DNA of 64,000 bases from Limnoperna fortunei (taxonomy: Eukaryota; Mollusca; Bivalvia; Mytilida; Modiolidae), in contig OX104112.1 in NCBI GenBank assembly GCA_944474755.1, positions 65,520,433-65,584,432 of the forward strand. Reading direction: 5' to 3'. The position numbers and the translations under genes were made by a program. Positions 1 to 13,100 of the stretch are shown piece after piece; within the stretch, counting starts at the first letter, position 1, and every line of letters begins with the position of its first letter. The notes under the pieces were generated by a model. It was not told the origin of the DNA, ran no database searches, and saw only the letters and a program-made list of their open reading frames with translations.

Positions 1-1490
1 ACCGGATATCGCAACTGGTTGAATTTTGTAAAAAGAAAAACAAGTATCAGTACAAATGAACGAAGGTCATGTCTCAAAATAAGCAATAATTATGTGGCGT
101 TACATCAAAGGCATAAAGCAGAAGGAACAAACTGTTAAACAATCTCCTGCAGAAAAAGGGAAATATTCGAAAGAGTACGAAACCAAAAAGAGAGTTCGAG
201 TTCATTCCATAATACCTTTTTCAACACAATTACATATTAAACTATTATTCTGAAAATTTTCTGGGTGCCTAACTTTTTCTTTGGGCTCCTAGATTTTCAA
301 ACTTAGGAGCTCAGGTGGCAACCAAGATCAAAAGGTTAGTGTCAATCCCTGCAGACATCTGATTGGTTTGACTTGTCCAGTTGGGAGAATTTATGTAATT
401 AATATTCATGACTGTTATTTAAACTCATTCGTTAATAAAATAAATCGTGTAAGAACATACACATGATACATGTCTTTTCTTGAAAAGGTGTAAAATAAAA
501 ATATAATATGTTTATATAAAACGTCCAGATAATTTTTAATTTTGGGGTCAACCTAGTTCGACCCTGAGCAGGACCTAATCTAGCCGGCAAAATGGCGTTT
601 TAAGTCGCCAACAAATTTGGAAAACAGCTAAATCTCGCAGGTCGTTTGATTTTCCAGCGAAGTGATATCGCCATGAAAAAAATAGATAAAAGGGAGACTA
701 CTCTTGAAATTTATGTTGTTTACTTGACGTCCATGTAAAACAATATGGCGACTTCCAATGACAATGAAACGATGCGCATTGTGTTTGCATATCTAACGTG
801 ATAGAGTTGTAAATTGGTAAAAACAGCTTCTTTGCTCGTCATCGGCTATGACAATTACTAAACAACACTAGGTTTTTACTATTTTAATTTAATTATTTCA
901 CCTCGATAACAGCGGGGTCAATCGTCGAATCGATGACGATGTTTTTACCACATGCGCTTGGGTACAAATTGTGAAATCTCGTCCTTTTTCATTAATGCTG
1001 GTATATTTTTACGTAGAACCCTTATTTGCCTCATAAAATAATAATATGCGCATGTCTTACCCATATTTTCTGTGTTTTTGCCATTTCTGATATTTCCCCT
1101 ATACTAAAAAACCACAAGGCCAGCAACTCGCCGCCATTTTTTTGTTATGATTTACCGTAAAATTTCACCCACCTCGCTTCGATCTGGATTGCACTAATTT
1201 ACAGACTTCTTCGCTTCATGTCAGCAGCGGTCGAACATTTCTAAATGGTTTGTCCGTTTATTCAACAAGTTTCAGCTCCAGCAAGACACATTTGAATAAT
1301 AAATTCTCATATTTTGTCCTGTTAAACTACACTTTGAAATTTGCAAGCCCGGTTACGGCGTCAAATATTTCAGGGGCAGTAATTTTTTCCCGTTGAATAA
1401 AGGGAAGAAGTTCGAGGTGTTCTAAAAAGTTCGGGAAAATTATTATGTCCCTTTGCAAAAAGTTTTTCGAACACCTCGGACTTCTTCCAT
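1..1490. other. Gene-free stretch left of the satellite
   Basis: I see no exon I can support here. An ATG in fair context at 745 (ATGGCGACTTCC) opens only 18 codons before a stop, and I found no donor in the phase needed by the next known exon at 10044. The remainder is AT-rich sequence without recognisable motifs, apart from an inverted repeat at 1404-1487. Confidence 0.5.
1404..1487. repeat. Inverted repeat (25-nt arms) at satellite edge
   Basis: Arms at 1404-1428 and 1463-1487 are reverse complements at 23 of 25 positions, with a 34-nt loop. The structure ends just before the first satellite monomer begins at about 1491. It could be a small palindromic element or a hairpin marking the array boundary. 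I see no target duplication. Confidence 0.7.
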
Positions 1491-4133
1491 TGTATGTCAC
1501 AAACTTAACATGTGCAACTATATTTCTCACTCCACCAACAATCACACGTGATCATATTAATTTTCCATTCTGAATAAAACTTTAATTTTTTCATTATGTT
1601 GAAAAGATGTTAAACAGTATTTTTTACGTTTTAAATATATACCCCACAAACATAACTAATAAGAAAGTCCAGGATGTTGTACGTCACAAACTTAACATGT
1701 GCAACTATATTTCGAACTCCACCAACAATCACACATGATCACACCAACAATCACATATTATTATGTAGAAAAAATGTTGAACAGAATTTTTTATGTTTTA
1801 AATATATACCCCACAAACATAACTAATAACAAAGTCCAGGATGTTTTATGTCACAAACTTAACATGTGCAACTATATTTCTTACTCCACCAACAATCACA
1901 CATGATATCACCAACAATCATATTAATTTTCCATTCTGAATAAAACTTCAAATTTTTCATTATGTAGAAAAAATGTTGAACAGAATTTTTTATGTTTTAA
2001 ATATATACCCCACAAACATAACTAATAAGAAAGTCCAGGATGGTTTATGTCACAAACTTAACATGTGCAACTATATTTCTCACTCCACCAACAATCACAC
2101 ATGATCACACCAACAATCACATATTAATTTTCCATTCTGAATAAAACTTCAAATTTTTCATTATGTAGAAAAAATGTTGAACAGAATTTTTTTTTTTAAA
2201 TATATACCCCACAAACATAACTAATAAGAAAGTCCAGGATGGTTTATGTCACAAACTTAACATGTGCAACTATATTTCTCACTCCACCAACAATCACACA
2301 TGATCACATCAACAATCACCAACAATCACATATTAATTTTCCATTCTGAATCAAACTTTAAATTTTTAGATTATGTTGGAAAGATGTTAAACAGGATTTT
2401 TTTACGTTTTAAATATATACCCCCCAAACATTACTAATAAGAAAGTCAAAGATTTTGTATGTCACAAACTTAACATGTGCAACTATATTTCTCACTCCAC
2501 CAACAAGCACACATGATCATATTTATTTTCCATTCAGAATCAAACTTAAAATTTTTAGATTATGTTGAAAAGATGTTAAACAGGATTTTTTACGTTTAAA
2601 ATATATACCCCACAAACATAACTAATAAGAAAGTCCAGGATGTTGTATGTCACAAACTTAACATGTGCAACTATATTTCGAACTCCACCAACAATCACAC
2701 ATGATAATATTTATTTTCCATTCAGAATCAAACTTAAAATTTTTAGATTATGTTGAACATGTTGAAAGATGTTAAACAGAATTTTTTACGTTTTAATTAT
2801 ATACCCCACAAACATAACTAATAAGAAAGTCCAGGATGTTGTATGTCACAAACTTAACATGTGCAACTATATTTCGGACTCCACCAACAATCACCTGATC
2901 ATATTTTTTTTCCATTCAGAATCAAACTTAAAATTTTTAGATTATGTTGGAAAGATGTTAAACAGGATTTTTTTTACGTTTTAAATATATACCCCACAAA
3001 CATAACTAATAAGAAAGTCCAGGATGTTGTATGTCACAAACTTAACATGTGCAACTATATTTCGAACTCCACCAAAATTCACCTGATCATATTTATTTTC
3101 CATTCAGAATCAAACTTAAAATTTTTAGATTATGTTGAAAAGATGTTAAACAGGATTTTTTACGTTTAAAATATATACCCCACAAACATAACTAATAAGA
3201 AAGTCAAGGATGTTGTATGTCACAAACTTAACATGTGCAACTATATTTCGAACTCCACCAACAATCACACATGATCATATTTATTTTCCATTCAGAATCA
3301 AACTTAAAATTTTTAGATTATGTTGAAAGATGTTAAACAGAATTTTTTACGTTTTAATTATATACCCCACAAACATTACTAATAAGAAAGTCAAAGATTT
3401 TGTATGTCACAAACTTAACATGTGCAACTATATTTCTCACTCCACCAACAAGCACACATCATCATATTTATTTTCCATTCAGAATCAAACTTTAAATTTT
3501 TAGATTATGTTGAAAAGATGTTAAACAGGATTTTTTACGTTTTAATTATATACCCCACAAACATAACTAATAAGAAAGTCCAGGATGTTGTATGTCACAA
3601 ACTTAACATGTGCAACTATATTTCGGACTCCACCAAAAATCACCTGATCATATTTATTTTCCATTCAGAATCAAACTTTAAATTTTTAGATTATGTTGGA
3701 AAGATGTTAAACAGGATTTTTTTACGTTTTAAATATATACCCCACAAACATAACTAATAAGAAACTCAAAGATTTTGTATGTCACAAACTTAACATGTGC
3801 AACTATATTTCGAACTCCACCAACAATCACCTGATCATATTTATTTTCCATTCAGAACAAGCACACATGATCATATTTATTTTCCATTCAGAATCAAACT
3901 TTAAATTTTTAGATTATGTTGGAAAGATGTTAAACAGGATTTTTTTACGTTTTAAATATATACCCCACAAACATAACTAATAAGAAACTCAAAGATTTTG
4001 TATGTCACAAACTTAACATGTGCAACTATATTTCGAACTCCACCAACAATCACCTGATTATATTTATTTTCCATTCAGAACAAGCACACATGATCATATT
4101 TATTTTCCATTCAGAATCAAACTTTTAATTTTT

Positions 4134-4396
4134 GGCCGGATTTCACGAGTGAAAATCCGGGTTATAAAATGGTGAATGTCGGGCGGCGGGCGGCGGGCAG
4201 GCGGGCGGGCGGGCGGGGAAAATATTTTCGTAACAGTTTTCTCAGGAACCACTGATCACAGCCTTTCGATATTTGGTATAAAGCATTAACAGGTGGTCCC
4301 ATACCGTGGGATTCATTTTCAGGTCTGTCGCTCATCTACTTCCTGTTTGTCGACTTAGTCAAATTAACGAAATCCGGCCATTTCTGTCTTTGACCG
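4134..4396. mobile_element. Short GGCCGG-ended non-autonomous element
   Basis: This insertion breaks a satellite monomer. It begins GGCCGGATTTC at 4134, and the reverse complement GAAATCCGGCC ends at 4379. The left end also folds on itself as a CCGGATTT...AAATCCGG hairpin around 4136-4160, followed by a (GGGC/GGC)n tract at about 4177-4216. The monomer resumes at about 4397 with ATTTTT, which also precedes the insertion, so a 6-bp target duplication is possible if the element ends at 4396. There is no coding capacity. The class is uncertain: a MITE with short terminal repeats, or a rolling-circle type with a terminal hairpin. Confidence 0.6.
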
Positions 4397-4437
4397 ATTT
4401 TTAGATTATATTGAAAAGATGTTAAACAGGATTTTTT

Positions 4438-5591
4438 CACAGGCACTTGGAACATGGACTTTATATATCCCCCCCCCCCTTTTCTCTACACCACCCCTAA
4501 AAATAAAATCTCAGTCAAAGCAATATAATTGGTCTTTTCTTGTCATTTCATAACACAATATGTCGAAATATTGCTATATTATACTATCCAAAATTTTTCC
4601 CCACTGATGTACTAAAAGAGAGAAGGTAAGCAACTCGCCATTTTTTAATTTTTGAAAATTTGTTCACCACACGTGGGAATCCCTCGTCTATGCACGATTC
4701 TGGGGCCTTACAGCTGGAAAAAATGACATAGGCATGCTCACAATACACTTACTGAATCGTCGATGTGCAGTTTCCGCCAACATCAGACCGATACTCTGAA
4801 AAAATTAAACATTTTCAGCTCCGAGTCGTACAATTCTTGTTAATTTACATTAGTTGGGACGGAAGTAGTGGGCAGACAACTCTTGTGCTTGTTCCGAGTG
4901 ATATACCTGAACGGTAAAACGCCGAGAATTACGAATATTTTTCTGTAAAATACCAACTTATAATTTCAGTATTTAAATATTCAGATGGTCTTTGTGACAT
5001 TGTAAGTGATAAAGTAATGTTTATCACGGCTTTTAAAAATTTTCTCCAAAAAATTGCAGCGTTTATAAACTAGCGTCAAAAAAGTACGGGAAAAATATTC
5101 GTAATTCTCGGCGTTTTACCTTTCAGGTATATCACTCGGAACAAGCACAAGAGTTGTCTGCCCACTACTTCCGTCCCAACTAATGTAAATTAACAAGAAT
5201 TGTACGACTCGGAGCTGAAAATGTTTAATTTTTTCAGAGTATCGGTCTGATGTTGGCGGAAACTGCACATCGACGATTCAGTAAGTGTATTGTGAGCATG
5301 CCTATGTCATTTTTTCCAGCTGTAAGGCCCCAGAATCGTGCATAGACGAGGGATTCCCACGTGTGGTGAACAAATTTTCAAAAATTAAAAAATGGCCAGT
5401 TGCTTACCTTCTCTCTTTTAGTACATCAGTGGGGAAAAATTTTGGATAGTATAATATAGCAATATTTCGACATTGTGTTATGAAATGACAAGAAAAGACC
5501 AATTATATTGCTTTGACTGAGATTTTATTTTTAGGGGTGGTGTAGAGAAAAGGGGGGGGGATATATAAAGTCCATGTTCCAAGTGCCTGTG
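4438..5591. mobile_element. Fold-back transposon, 1154 bp, ~500-bp inverted arms
   Basis: The left arm (4438-4942) and right arm (5091-5591) are near-perfect reverse complements, with only a few substitutions, a 2-bp indel and a C/G-run length difference. They surround a ~148-bp unique centre. The ends read CACAGGCACTTGGAAC and its reverse complement. The satellite sequence GATTTTTT flanks both sides (4430-4437 and 5592-5599), giving a symmetric 8-bp target-site duplication. That length is typical of hAT, P and Merlin groups, but I cannot assign a superfamily. No transposase frame is visible, so it would depend on a partner element. It inserted once into a single monomer and was not amplified with the array. 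Confidence 0.85.
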
Positions 5592-8500
5592 GATTTTTTA
5601 TGTTTTAATTATATACCCCAACAAACATTACTAATAAGAAAGTCAAAGATTTTGTATGTCACAAACTTAACATGTGCAACTATATTTCTCACTCCACCAA
5701 CAAGCACACATAATCATATTTATTTTCCATTCAGAATCAAACTTTAAATTTTTAGATTATGTTCAAAAGATGTTAAACAGGATTTTTTACGTTTTAATTA
5801 TATACCCCACAAACATAACTAATAAGAAAGTCAAGGATGTTGTATGTCACAAACTTAACATGTGCAACTATATTTCGAACTCCACCAACAATCACACATG
5901 ATCATATTTATTTTCCATTCAGAATCAAACTTAAAATTTTTAGATTATGTTGAAAGATGTTAAACAGAATTTTTTACGTTTTAATTATATACCCCACAAA
6001 CATAACTAATAAGAATGTCCAGGATGTTGTATTTCACAAACTTAACATGTGCAACTATATTTCGAACTCCACCAACAATCACCTGATCATATTTTCCATT
6101 CAGAACAAGCACACATGATCATATTTATTTTCCATTCAGAATCAAACTTTAAATTTTTAGATTATGTTGAAAAGATGTTAAACAGGATTTTTTTATGTTT
6201 TAATTATATACCCCACAAACATAACTAATAAGAAAGTCCAGGATGTTGTATGTCACAAACTTAACATGTGCAACTATATTTCGAACTCCACCAACAATCA
6301 CACATAATCATATTTATTTTCCATTCAGAATCAAACTTTAAATTTTTAGATTATGTTGAAAAGATGTTAAACAGGATTTTTTACGTTTTAATTATATACC
6401 CGACAAACATAACTAATAAGAAAGTCCAGGATGTTGTATGTCACAAACTTAACATGTGCAACTATATTTCGGACTCCACCAAAAATCACCTGATCATATT
6501 TATTTTCCATTCAGAATCAAACTTTAAATTTTTAGAGTATGTTGGAAAGATGTTAAACAGGATTTTTTTACGTTTAAAATATATACCCCACAAACATAAC
6601 TAATAAGAAAGTCCAGGATGTTGTATGTCACAAACTTAACATGTGCAACTATATTTCTCACTCCACCATCAATCACACATGATCACACCAACAATCACAT
6701 ATTAATTTTCCATTCTGAATAAAACTTCAAATTTTTCATTATGTAGAAAAAATGTTGAACAGAATTTTTTATGTTTTAAATATATACCCCACAAACATAA
6801 CTAATAAGAAAGTCCAGGATGTTTTATGTCACAAACTTAACATGTGCAACTATATTTCTCACTCCACCAACAATCACACATGATCACACCAACAATCACA
6901 TATTAATTTTCCATTCTGAATCAAACTTTAAAATTTTTAGATTATGTTGGAAAGATGTTTAACAGGATTTTTTACGTTTTAATTATATACCCCACAAACA
7001 TAACTAATAAGAAAGTCCAGGATGTTGTATGTCACAAACTTAACATGTGCAACTATATTTCGAACTCCACCAACAATCACCTGATCATATTTATTTTCCA
7101 TTCAGAATCAAACTTTAAATTTTTAGATTATGTTGAAAAGATGTTTAATAGGATTTTTTACGTTTTAATTATATACCCCTCAAACATAACTAATAAGAAT
7201 GTCCAGGATGTTGTATTTCACAAACTTAACATGTGCAACTATATTTCGAACTCCACCAACAATCACCTGATCATATTTATTTTCCATTCAGAATCAAACT
7301 TTAAATTTTTAGATTATGTTGAAAAGATGTTTAACAGGATTTTTTACGTTTTAATTATATACCCCACAAACATAACTAATAAGAATGTCCAGGATGTTGT
7401 ATGTCACAAACTTAACATGTGCAACTATATTTCGAACTCCACCAACAATCACCTGATCATATTTATTTTCCATTCAGAACAAGCACACATGATCATATTT
7501 ATTTTCCATTCAGAATCAAACTTTTAATTTTTAGATTATGTTGAAAAGATGTTAAACAGGATTTTTTATGTTTTAATTATATACCCCACAAACATTACTA
7601 ATAAGAAAGTCAAAGATTTTGTATGTCACAAACTTAACATGTGCAACTATATTTCTCACTCCACCAACAAGCACACATAATCATATTTATTTTCCATTCA
7701 GAATCAAACTTTAAATTTTTAGATTATGTTGAAAAGATGTTAAACCACATGTGTTAAACAGGATTTTTTACGTTTTAATTATATACCCCACAAACATAAC
7801 TAATAAGAAAGTCAAGGATGTTGTATGTCACAAACTTAACATGTGCAACTATATTTCGAACTCCACCAACAATCACACATGATCATATTTATTTTCCATT
7901 CAGAATCAAACTTTAAATTTTTAGATTATGTTGAAAAGATGTTAAACAGGATTTTTTTATGTTTTAATTATATACCCCACAAACATAACTAATAAGAAAG
8001 TCCAGGATGTTGTATGTCACAAACTTAACATGTGCAACTATATTTCGGACTCCACCAAAAATCACCTGATCATATTTATTTTCCATTCAGAATCAAACTT
8101 TAAATTTTTAGAGTATGTTGGAAAGATGTTAAACAGGATTTTTTTACGTTTAAAATATATACCCCACAAACATAACTAATAAGAAAGTCCAGGATGTTGT
8201 ATGTCACAAACTTAACATGTGCAACTATATTTCTCACTCCACCATCAATCACACATGATCACACCAACAATCACATATTAATTTTCCATTCTGAATAAAA
8301 CTTCAAATTTTTCATTATGTAGAAAAAATGTTGAACAGAATTTTTTATGTTTTAAATATATACCCCACAAACATAACTAATAAGAAAGTCCAGGATGTTT
8401 TATGTCACAAACTTAACATGTGCAACTATATTTCTCACTCCACCAACAATCACACATGATCACACCAACAATCACCAACAATCACATATTAATTTTCCAT

Positions 8501-9442
8501 TCTGAATCAAACTTTAAAATTTTTAGATTATGTTGGAAAGATGTTAAACAGGATTTTTTTACGTTTTAATTATATACCCCACAAACATAACTAATAAGAA
8601 AGTCAAGGATGTTGTATGTCACAAACTTAACATGTGCAACTATATTTCGAACTCCACCAACAATCACACATGATCATATTTATTTTCCATTCAGAATCAA
8701 ACTTAAAATTTTTAGATTATGTTGAAAGATGTTAAACAGAATTTTTTACGTTTTAATTATATACCCCACAAACATAACTAATAAGAATGTCCAGGATGTT
8801 GTATTTCACAAACTTAACATGTGCAACTATATTTTGAACTCCACCAACAATCACCTGATTATATTTTCCATTCAGAACAAGCACACATGATCATATTTAC
8901 TTTCCATTCAGAATCAAACTTAAATTTTTAGATTATGTTGAAAAGATGTTAAACAGGATTTTTTTATGTTTTAATTATATACCCCACAAACATAACTAAT
9001 AAGAAAGTCAAGGATGTTGTATGTCACAAACTTAACATGTGCAACTATATTTCGAACTCCACCAACAATCACACATGATCATATTTATTTTCCATTCAGA
9101 ATCAAACTTAAAATTTTTAGATTATGTTGAAAGATGTTAAACAGAATTTTTTACGTTTTAATTATATACCCCACAAACATAACTAATAAGAATGTCCAGG
9201 ATGTTGTATTTCACAAACTTAACATGTGCAACTATATTTTGAACTCCACCAACAATCACCTGATTATATTTTCCATTCAGAACAAGCACACATGATCATA
9301 TTTATTTTCCATTCAGAATCAAACTTTAAATTTTTAGATTATGTTGAAAAGATGTTAAACAGGATTTTTTTATGTTTTAATTATATACCCCACAAACATA
9401 ACTAATAAGAAAGTCCAGGATGTTGTATGTCACAAACTTAAC

Positions 9443-10043
9443 GGCATTTTTAACTTAGTCGGGATAATATATGTTCATGAACCAAGATGATTAATGTGGT
9501 ATCCATAAGTGAGTTTACTCTCAGTATTTCTAGTGTAAGCATTGTTTGCAATAGCATGGGCAACAAATTTAATGTTATTGCCCAACGAAGAATTTATACT
9601 ATAGAAGGTTTGGTATCTAGATATTTGGTTTTTTTTTAAGATAACTATGTTATATGATTAACAGGGGGTATTTCAGTCTTTCAGAGGACAGTTCTTGTTT
9701 GCATTTAATTTTGACAACATAATCAGTTGTTAACTATTACACAATCAAGTTTGTTTATAAATATATTCTGTATTGTTATACATGTACCAAATTCATTCAA
9801 ATATATCAGGACATCATCATGAAAATGGATTGTACAAAAACAACATTTATTAAACTATAGCCTCTTTAGACTTTTTAAATGGAAATAAATTTTAGTTTTA
9901 AGAAATGAAGAATTTTTGCCATACCAGTCCTTTAACTCACACTCAGGCAGTTTTTCAATCAACCTATGTTATAGTAAAAGAAATTTTCTGTTCTTGGTAG
10001 TAATGCATCATATTAAATATTGAAATGATTGTTTTATTTTCAG
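9443..10043. other. Unannotated spacer/intron before first known exon
   Basis: This is AT-rich sequence after the satellite ends. TTCATGAACCAAGATGATTAATGT at about 9474 resembles text at about 14410, suggesting a shared degraded dispersed repeat. A pyrimidine tract and CAG at 10041-10043 form the acceptor of the first recognised recombinase-gene exon. No coding exon was found. Confidence 0.4.
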
Positions 10044-10158
10044 ATGTCCCAGATAGTTCAGAAGAAGAAGAATATAGTTCAGAAGATGATGAAAAATACT
10101 CAGATGACAGTGTTAAAGTGCCTTATCAGGGAAAGAAAAAGCCTGTGCAGCAGAGCAG
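10044..10158 (+). CDS. Recombinase-like gene, exon a (acidic N-terminal segment)
   Basis: The acceptor is TTTTCAG before 10044 and the donor is AGCAG|GTAACA. The exon enters in phase 1, so at least one upstream exon is missing. It encodes an acidic, Ser-rich stretch (VPDSSEEEEYSSEDDEKYS) followed by a lysine-rich patch, likely disordered. Confidence 0.7.
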
Positions 10159-13100
10159 GTAACATTTTTTTTAAACCCCTAGGACAAGAGACCACATGAG
10201 CTGTTGCCATAACTTAGCACTATATTGTTGTAGTCTGGGATCCTGACTAAATATTCTCAATACCGTAAGCGGACTTCCGGTTCGAATATACAGTCACGTC
10301 ACCAGCAATGAATCCGGTCACAATTTTGACCGGTTTGCAACATTCGGAATGCCTCAAAATTTACATCGTTATTAAAAGTAACTGACGTAACTCCGATACA
10401 AAGCATTATGACGTAACGTCCGGCGTCCGGGTAAACAAATGAAATAAAAATACAGTTTATCAAAAGAATGCTTTTATAGATTAATGTATCGAATGTGGAA
10501 ATAACTTTAAAAAAATTGTCAGTTTAACTCGAAAGCCGGAAAACAAGAATCAGGTAGCTACTTTATTTAAATTTTACTCTGATATAATTTTCCAATGGAA
10601 CGAAACGCGGGAAAAAATAGCTCAAACATGGCGTTTTAGACAACCAATCAAACCGGGTAGTAAACTGGTGGTGACCTGGGGTTATATTTGAAAGTGAAGC
10701 TTGCGTAAATGAAAAATATTGCACCAGGGGACCAGGTTATATATTGTTGTCTACATTTTTCCCCAGAAACCACTGGACCACTGTTCAGTGCTGTTATTTT
10801 ATTTTCATGCCAACAAAATGGATAAGTGCACAATCCCTAGTCAATATTGTGTCACACAACAATGACTTGAGGCATGTTCTCATGACCAGATTTGCACAAA
10901 TGCAGATTTATTTGCATATGTGTAAATTAACTTGGGAGTGCAAAATAGGCCTTGTGAATGCATTTACACATGTGTAAATTTGCACTATATATATGACCAA
11001 GTGCAAATTAACCAAAAACAAATAGGGATTAAGAAAAAAAGTGTAATAAACTGTAGTTTAGAGTACAGACCAGTCTCAATTGTTTTCCTCAGCAGCAGCC
11101 CTACATCAACTAACAAATCAAAAACATTCTTTCAGATTGCAATTCTGCAATCCGATAATAGAATAGAGTGTTAAGAAATAATTTTTTCGTGGCCTCCTTA
11201 GCAGCCCTGTTGTTGATGGCCCATGTTCCTCACAGAACGACAGGCCTAAATAAGTAAGTTATATGTGAGTTAAACAGACCCATTAGAACTTTTGTAAAAC
11301 AATTGTACATACATACATGAAAATAGAATTCACTGTATTTTTTTCAGATTGATGTCAAATGAGACATGTCAGAAACCACCAGGATCAGATCAGAAAGAGA
11401 ATTGTGACTTGCAAGATGAAACATTTGAAGAAACCAACTGGCGTGTGAGAAGAAAAACTTATTTCAAAAACAGTATGTAATTATAGATTCTCCTTCGGTT
11501 TAGAGTGTATAATGGTATTTCTCACATCGAGATAGTTAAATTTTAGGTTTCAACCGGCAAGTTTTAACAAACCGGTAAAATCTAAAATATAACTATTGAG
11601 AAGGGAGAAATACCATAATCCACAAGAATTACAGAAGGAGAATTTGTTTCTCCCACGATTTTATTAAAATACAGCAAAAAATCTGAAATTTCTGTAAAGG
11701 AAAATGCATCATCAGGGCCACCTTATAGTTTTGATTAATTTTAATAGAAAAAATCCTAATTATGACTATTTCTGTTGTCAGTAAAACAGGAGGAAACTTT
11801 TCAGTTTTTACGTTAAAAAGGAACAAATTCCGTTGTATAATTGTTAAGAAATGCAAATCTTCTGGTGAAAAAACTGAGGCAGCACGAGACATTTTAATTG
11901 CCCGCTACCTGCCGGGAGATTCAATATTTTTAATCACTTGATGATTATCAACCAGAAGTGGGAGAATGTCATATTATTATCATGGAAAATTGCAGAATTA
12001 ACTAGATTTAAATGTTTTTAAGTGGAACTTCACTTTTTCTGGAAATTAGCATATTGGGGGCAATACTTGAATCCTATATCTAATAAAGTATAAAAGTTAA
12101 AGCTTTTGAACTTTGCATAGGGATTATGTACTAAGATATGCACCTGTTATTATTAAGAAATTAGATAAATTGTTTATTATTTTTTGTATGTCTTATTTAG
12201 TCACTATGTTTGTCTGAGATTGTGGGTTCGATTCTCACTGCAGGCACGGTGTACTTGACTCCAATCTTAATTGACAAGGATTGCCAGTTTTCCTACCGCA
12301 GGTAGTGGGTTTTCTCCGGGTACTCCGGCTTCCTCCCCCAATAAAAACTGGACGCCATGATATAGCTGAAAAATTGATGAAAGTGGTGTTAAACACCATC
12401 AAACAAACAAAATAATCAAACAAGCTCACATCTACATTTATATTAAAGATTATTTTTCAGTTTTTCCTTTTGTTTTTCAGTTTCACTTGAGATCTATAAA
12501 AAAGATAATGGGAAAAGAAATTACAACAAAACATGTTATTGTTTGTTTTGTCAGACAAAACTGAATTCAAAATGCTCCAAGCATTTAATTGCTATACATG
12601 GCAAAGAAGAAAGGGTGATGAAAATAACTGCATTACCTCTTAAGTCTCAAGAACGTAAAATGGAACTCCAGAAGCTGCAGAAGGAGGGAAACTATGTTCA
12701 TAACACCCAGGTATAAATTTGCCAAAATATGTATTAGCTCTATTTGCCATCTTTTAGCTCATCGGATACCTACTTCCTGTTTGGGATGCGGGGCATCCTT
12801 GTTGAATGGACACATTCCTCCATGTTTTTATTAACGCTTGCAGATATTTGACTTATTTATGGTATGCGAGTCTTTCATGATTAGTTACAGATAATATTTG
12901 CACTTTGTTCTGGTCTGTTTATTTTTACTGACAAAATTCTGAATTTTCTTTCTAAACACTAAGCCTAGCAGATATTAAACTTAGTTTTGGAATGTTATGA
13001 ATTTGGTCAATGTTCAAGTCCACAGCAGCCAAAAAATGTTCTACGCATTAGAAAAAAGGGGTTTCTGAACAACCGATTCGAATAAAAAAACCACATTGGT

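Larger units (their letters stand above)
1491..9442. repeat. Satellite array, ~185-187 bp monomer, ~35 copies
   Basis: A monomer containing TGTCACAAACTTAACATGTG, then ACTCCACCAACAATCAC, TTTTCCATTC and ATACCCCACAAACAT recurs head-to-tail from 1491 to 9442. It is interrupted only by the insertions at 4134-4396 and 4438-5591. Spacing between successive TATGTCACAAAC blocks is about 185-187 bp (for example 3591 to 3778). Two monomer flavours alternate: one with TTCAGAATCAAAC, and one with TTCTGAATAAAAC plus extra ACCAACAATCAC sub-repeats. Blocks are themselves duplicated, for instance landmarks at 6661 and 8237 (~1576 bp apart) and at 8786 and 9191 (~405 bp apart). The open frames inside it are the monomer read in one frame and show no sign of being a protein gene. 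The array may lie in the first intron of the recombinase-like gene, or upstream of it. Confidence 0.95.

Noticed and set aside
745..801. ATGGCGACTTCC start in fair context as first exon of the recombinase gene
   Set aside because: It opens only 18 codons to TGA, and the only nearby GT is weak and leaves phase 0, whereas exon a needs a phase-1 partner.
1699..7527. Open frames of 60-190 codons with repeated MLNRIFYVLIIYPTNITNKK text
   Set aside because: They are the satellite monomer read through; monomer length shifts between multiples and non-multiples of three, start and stop positions are arbitrary, and no frame is preserved across the array.
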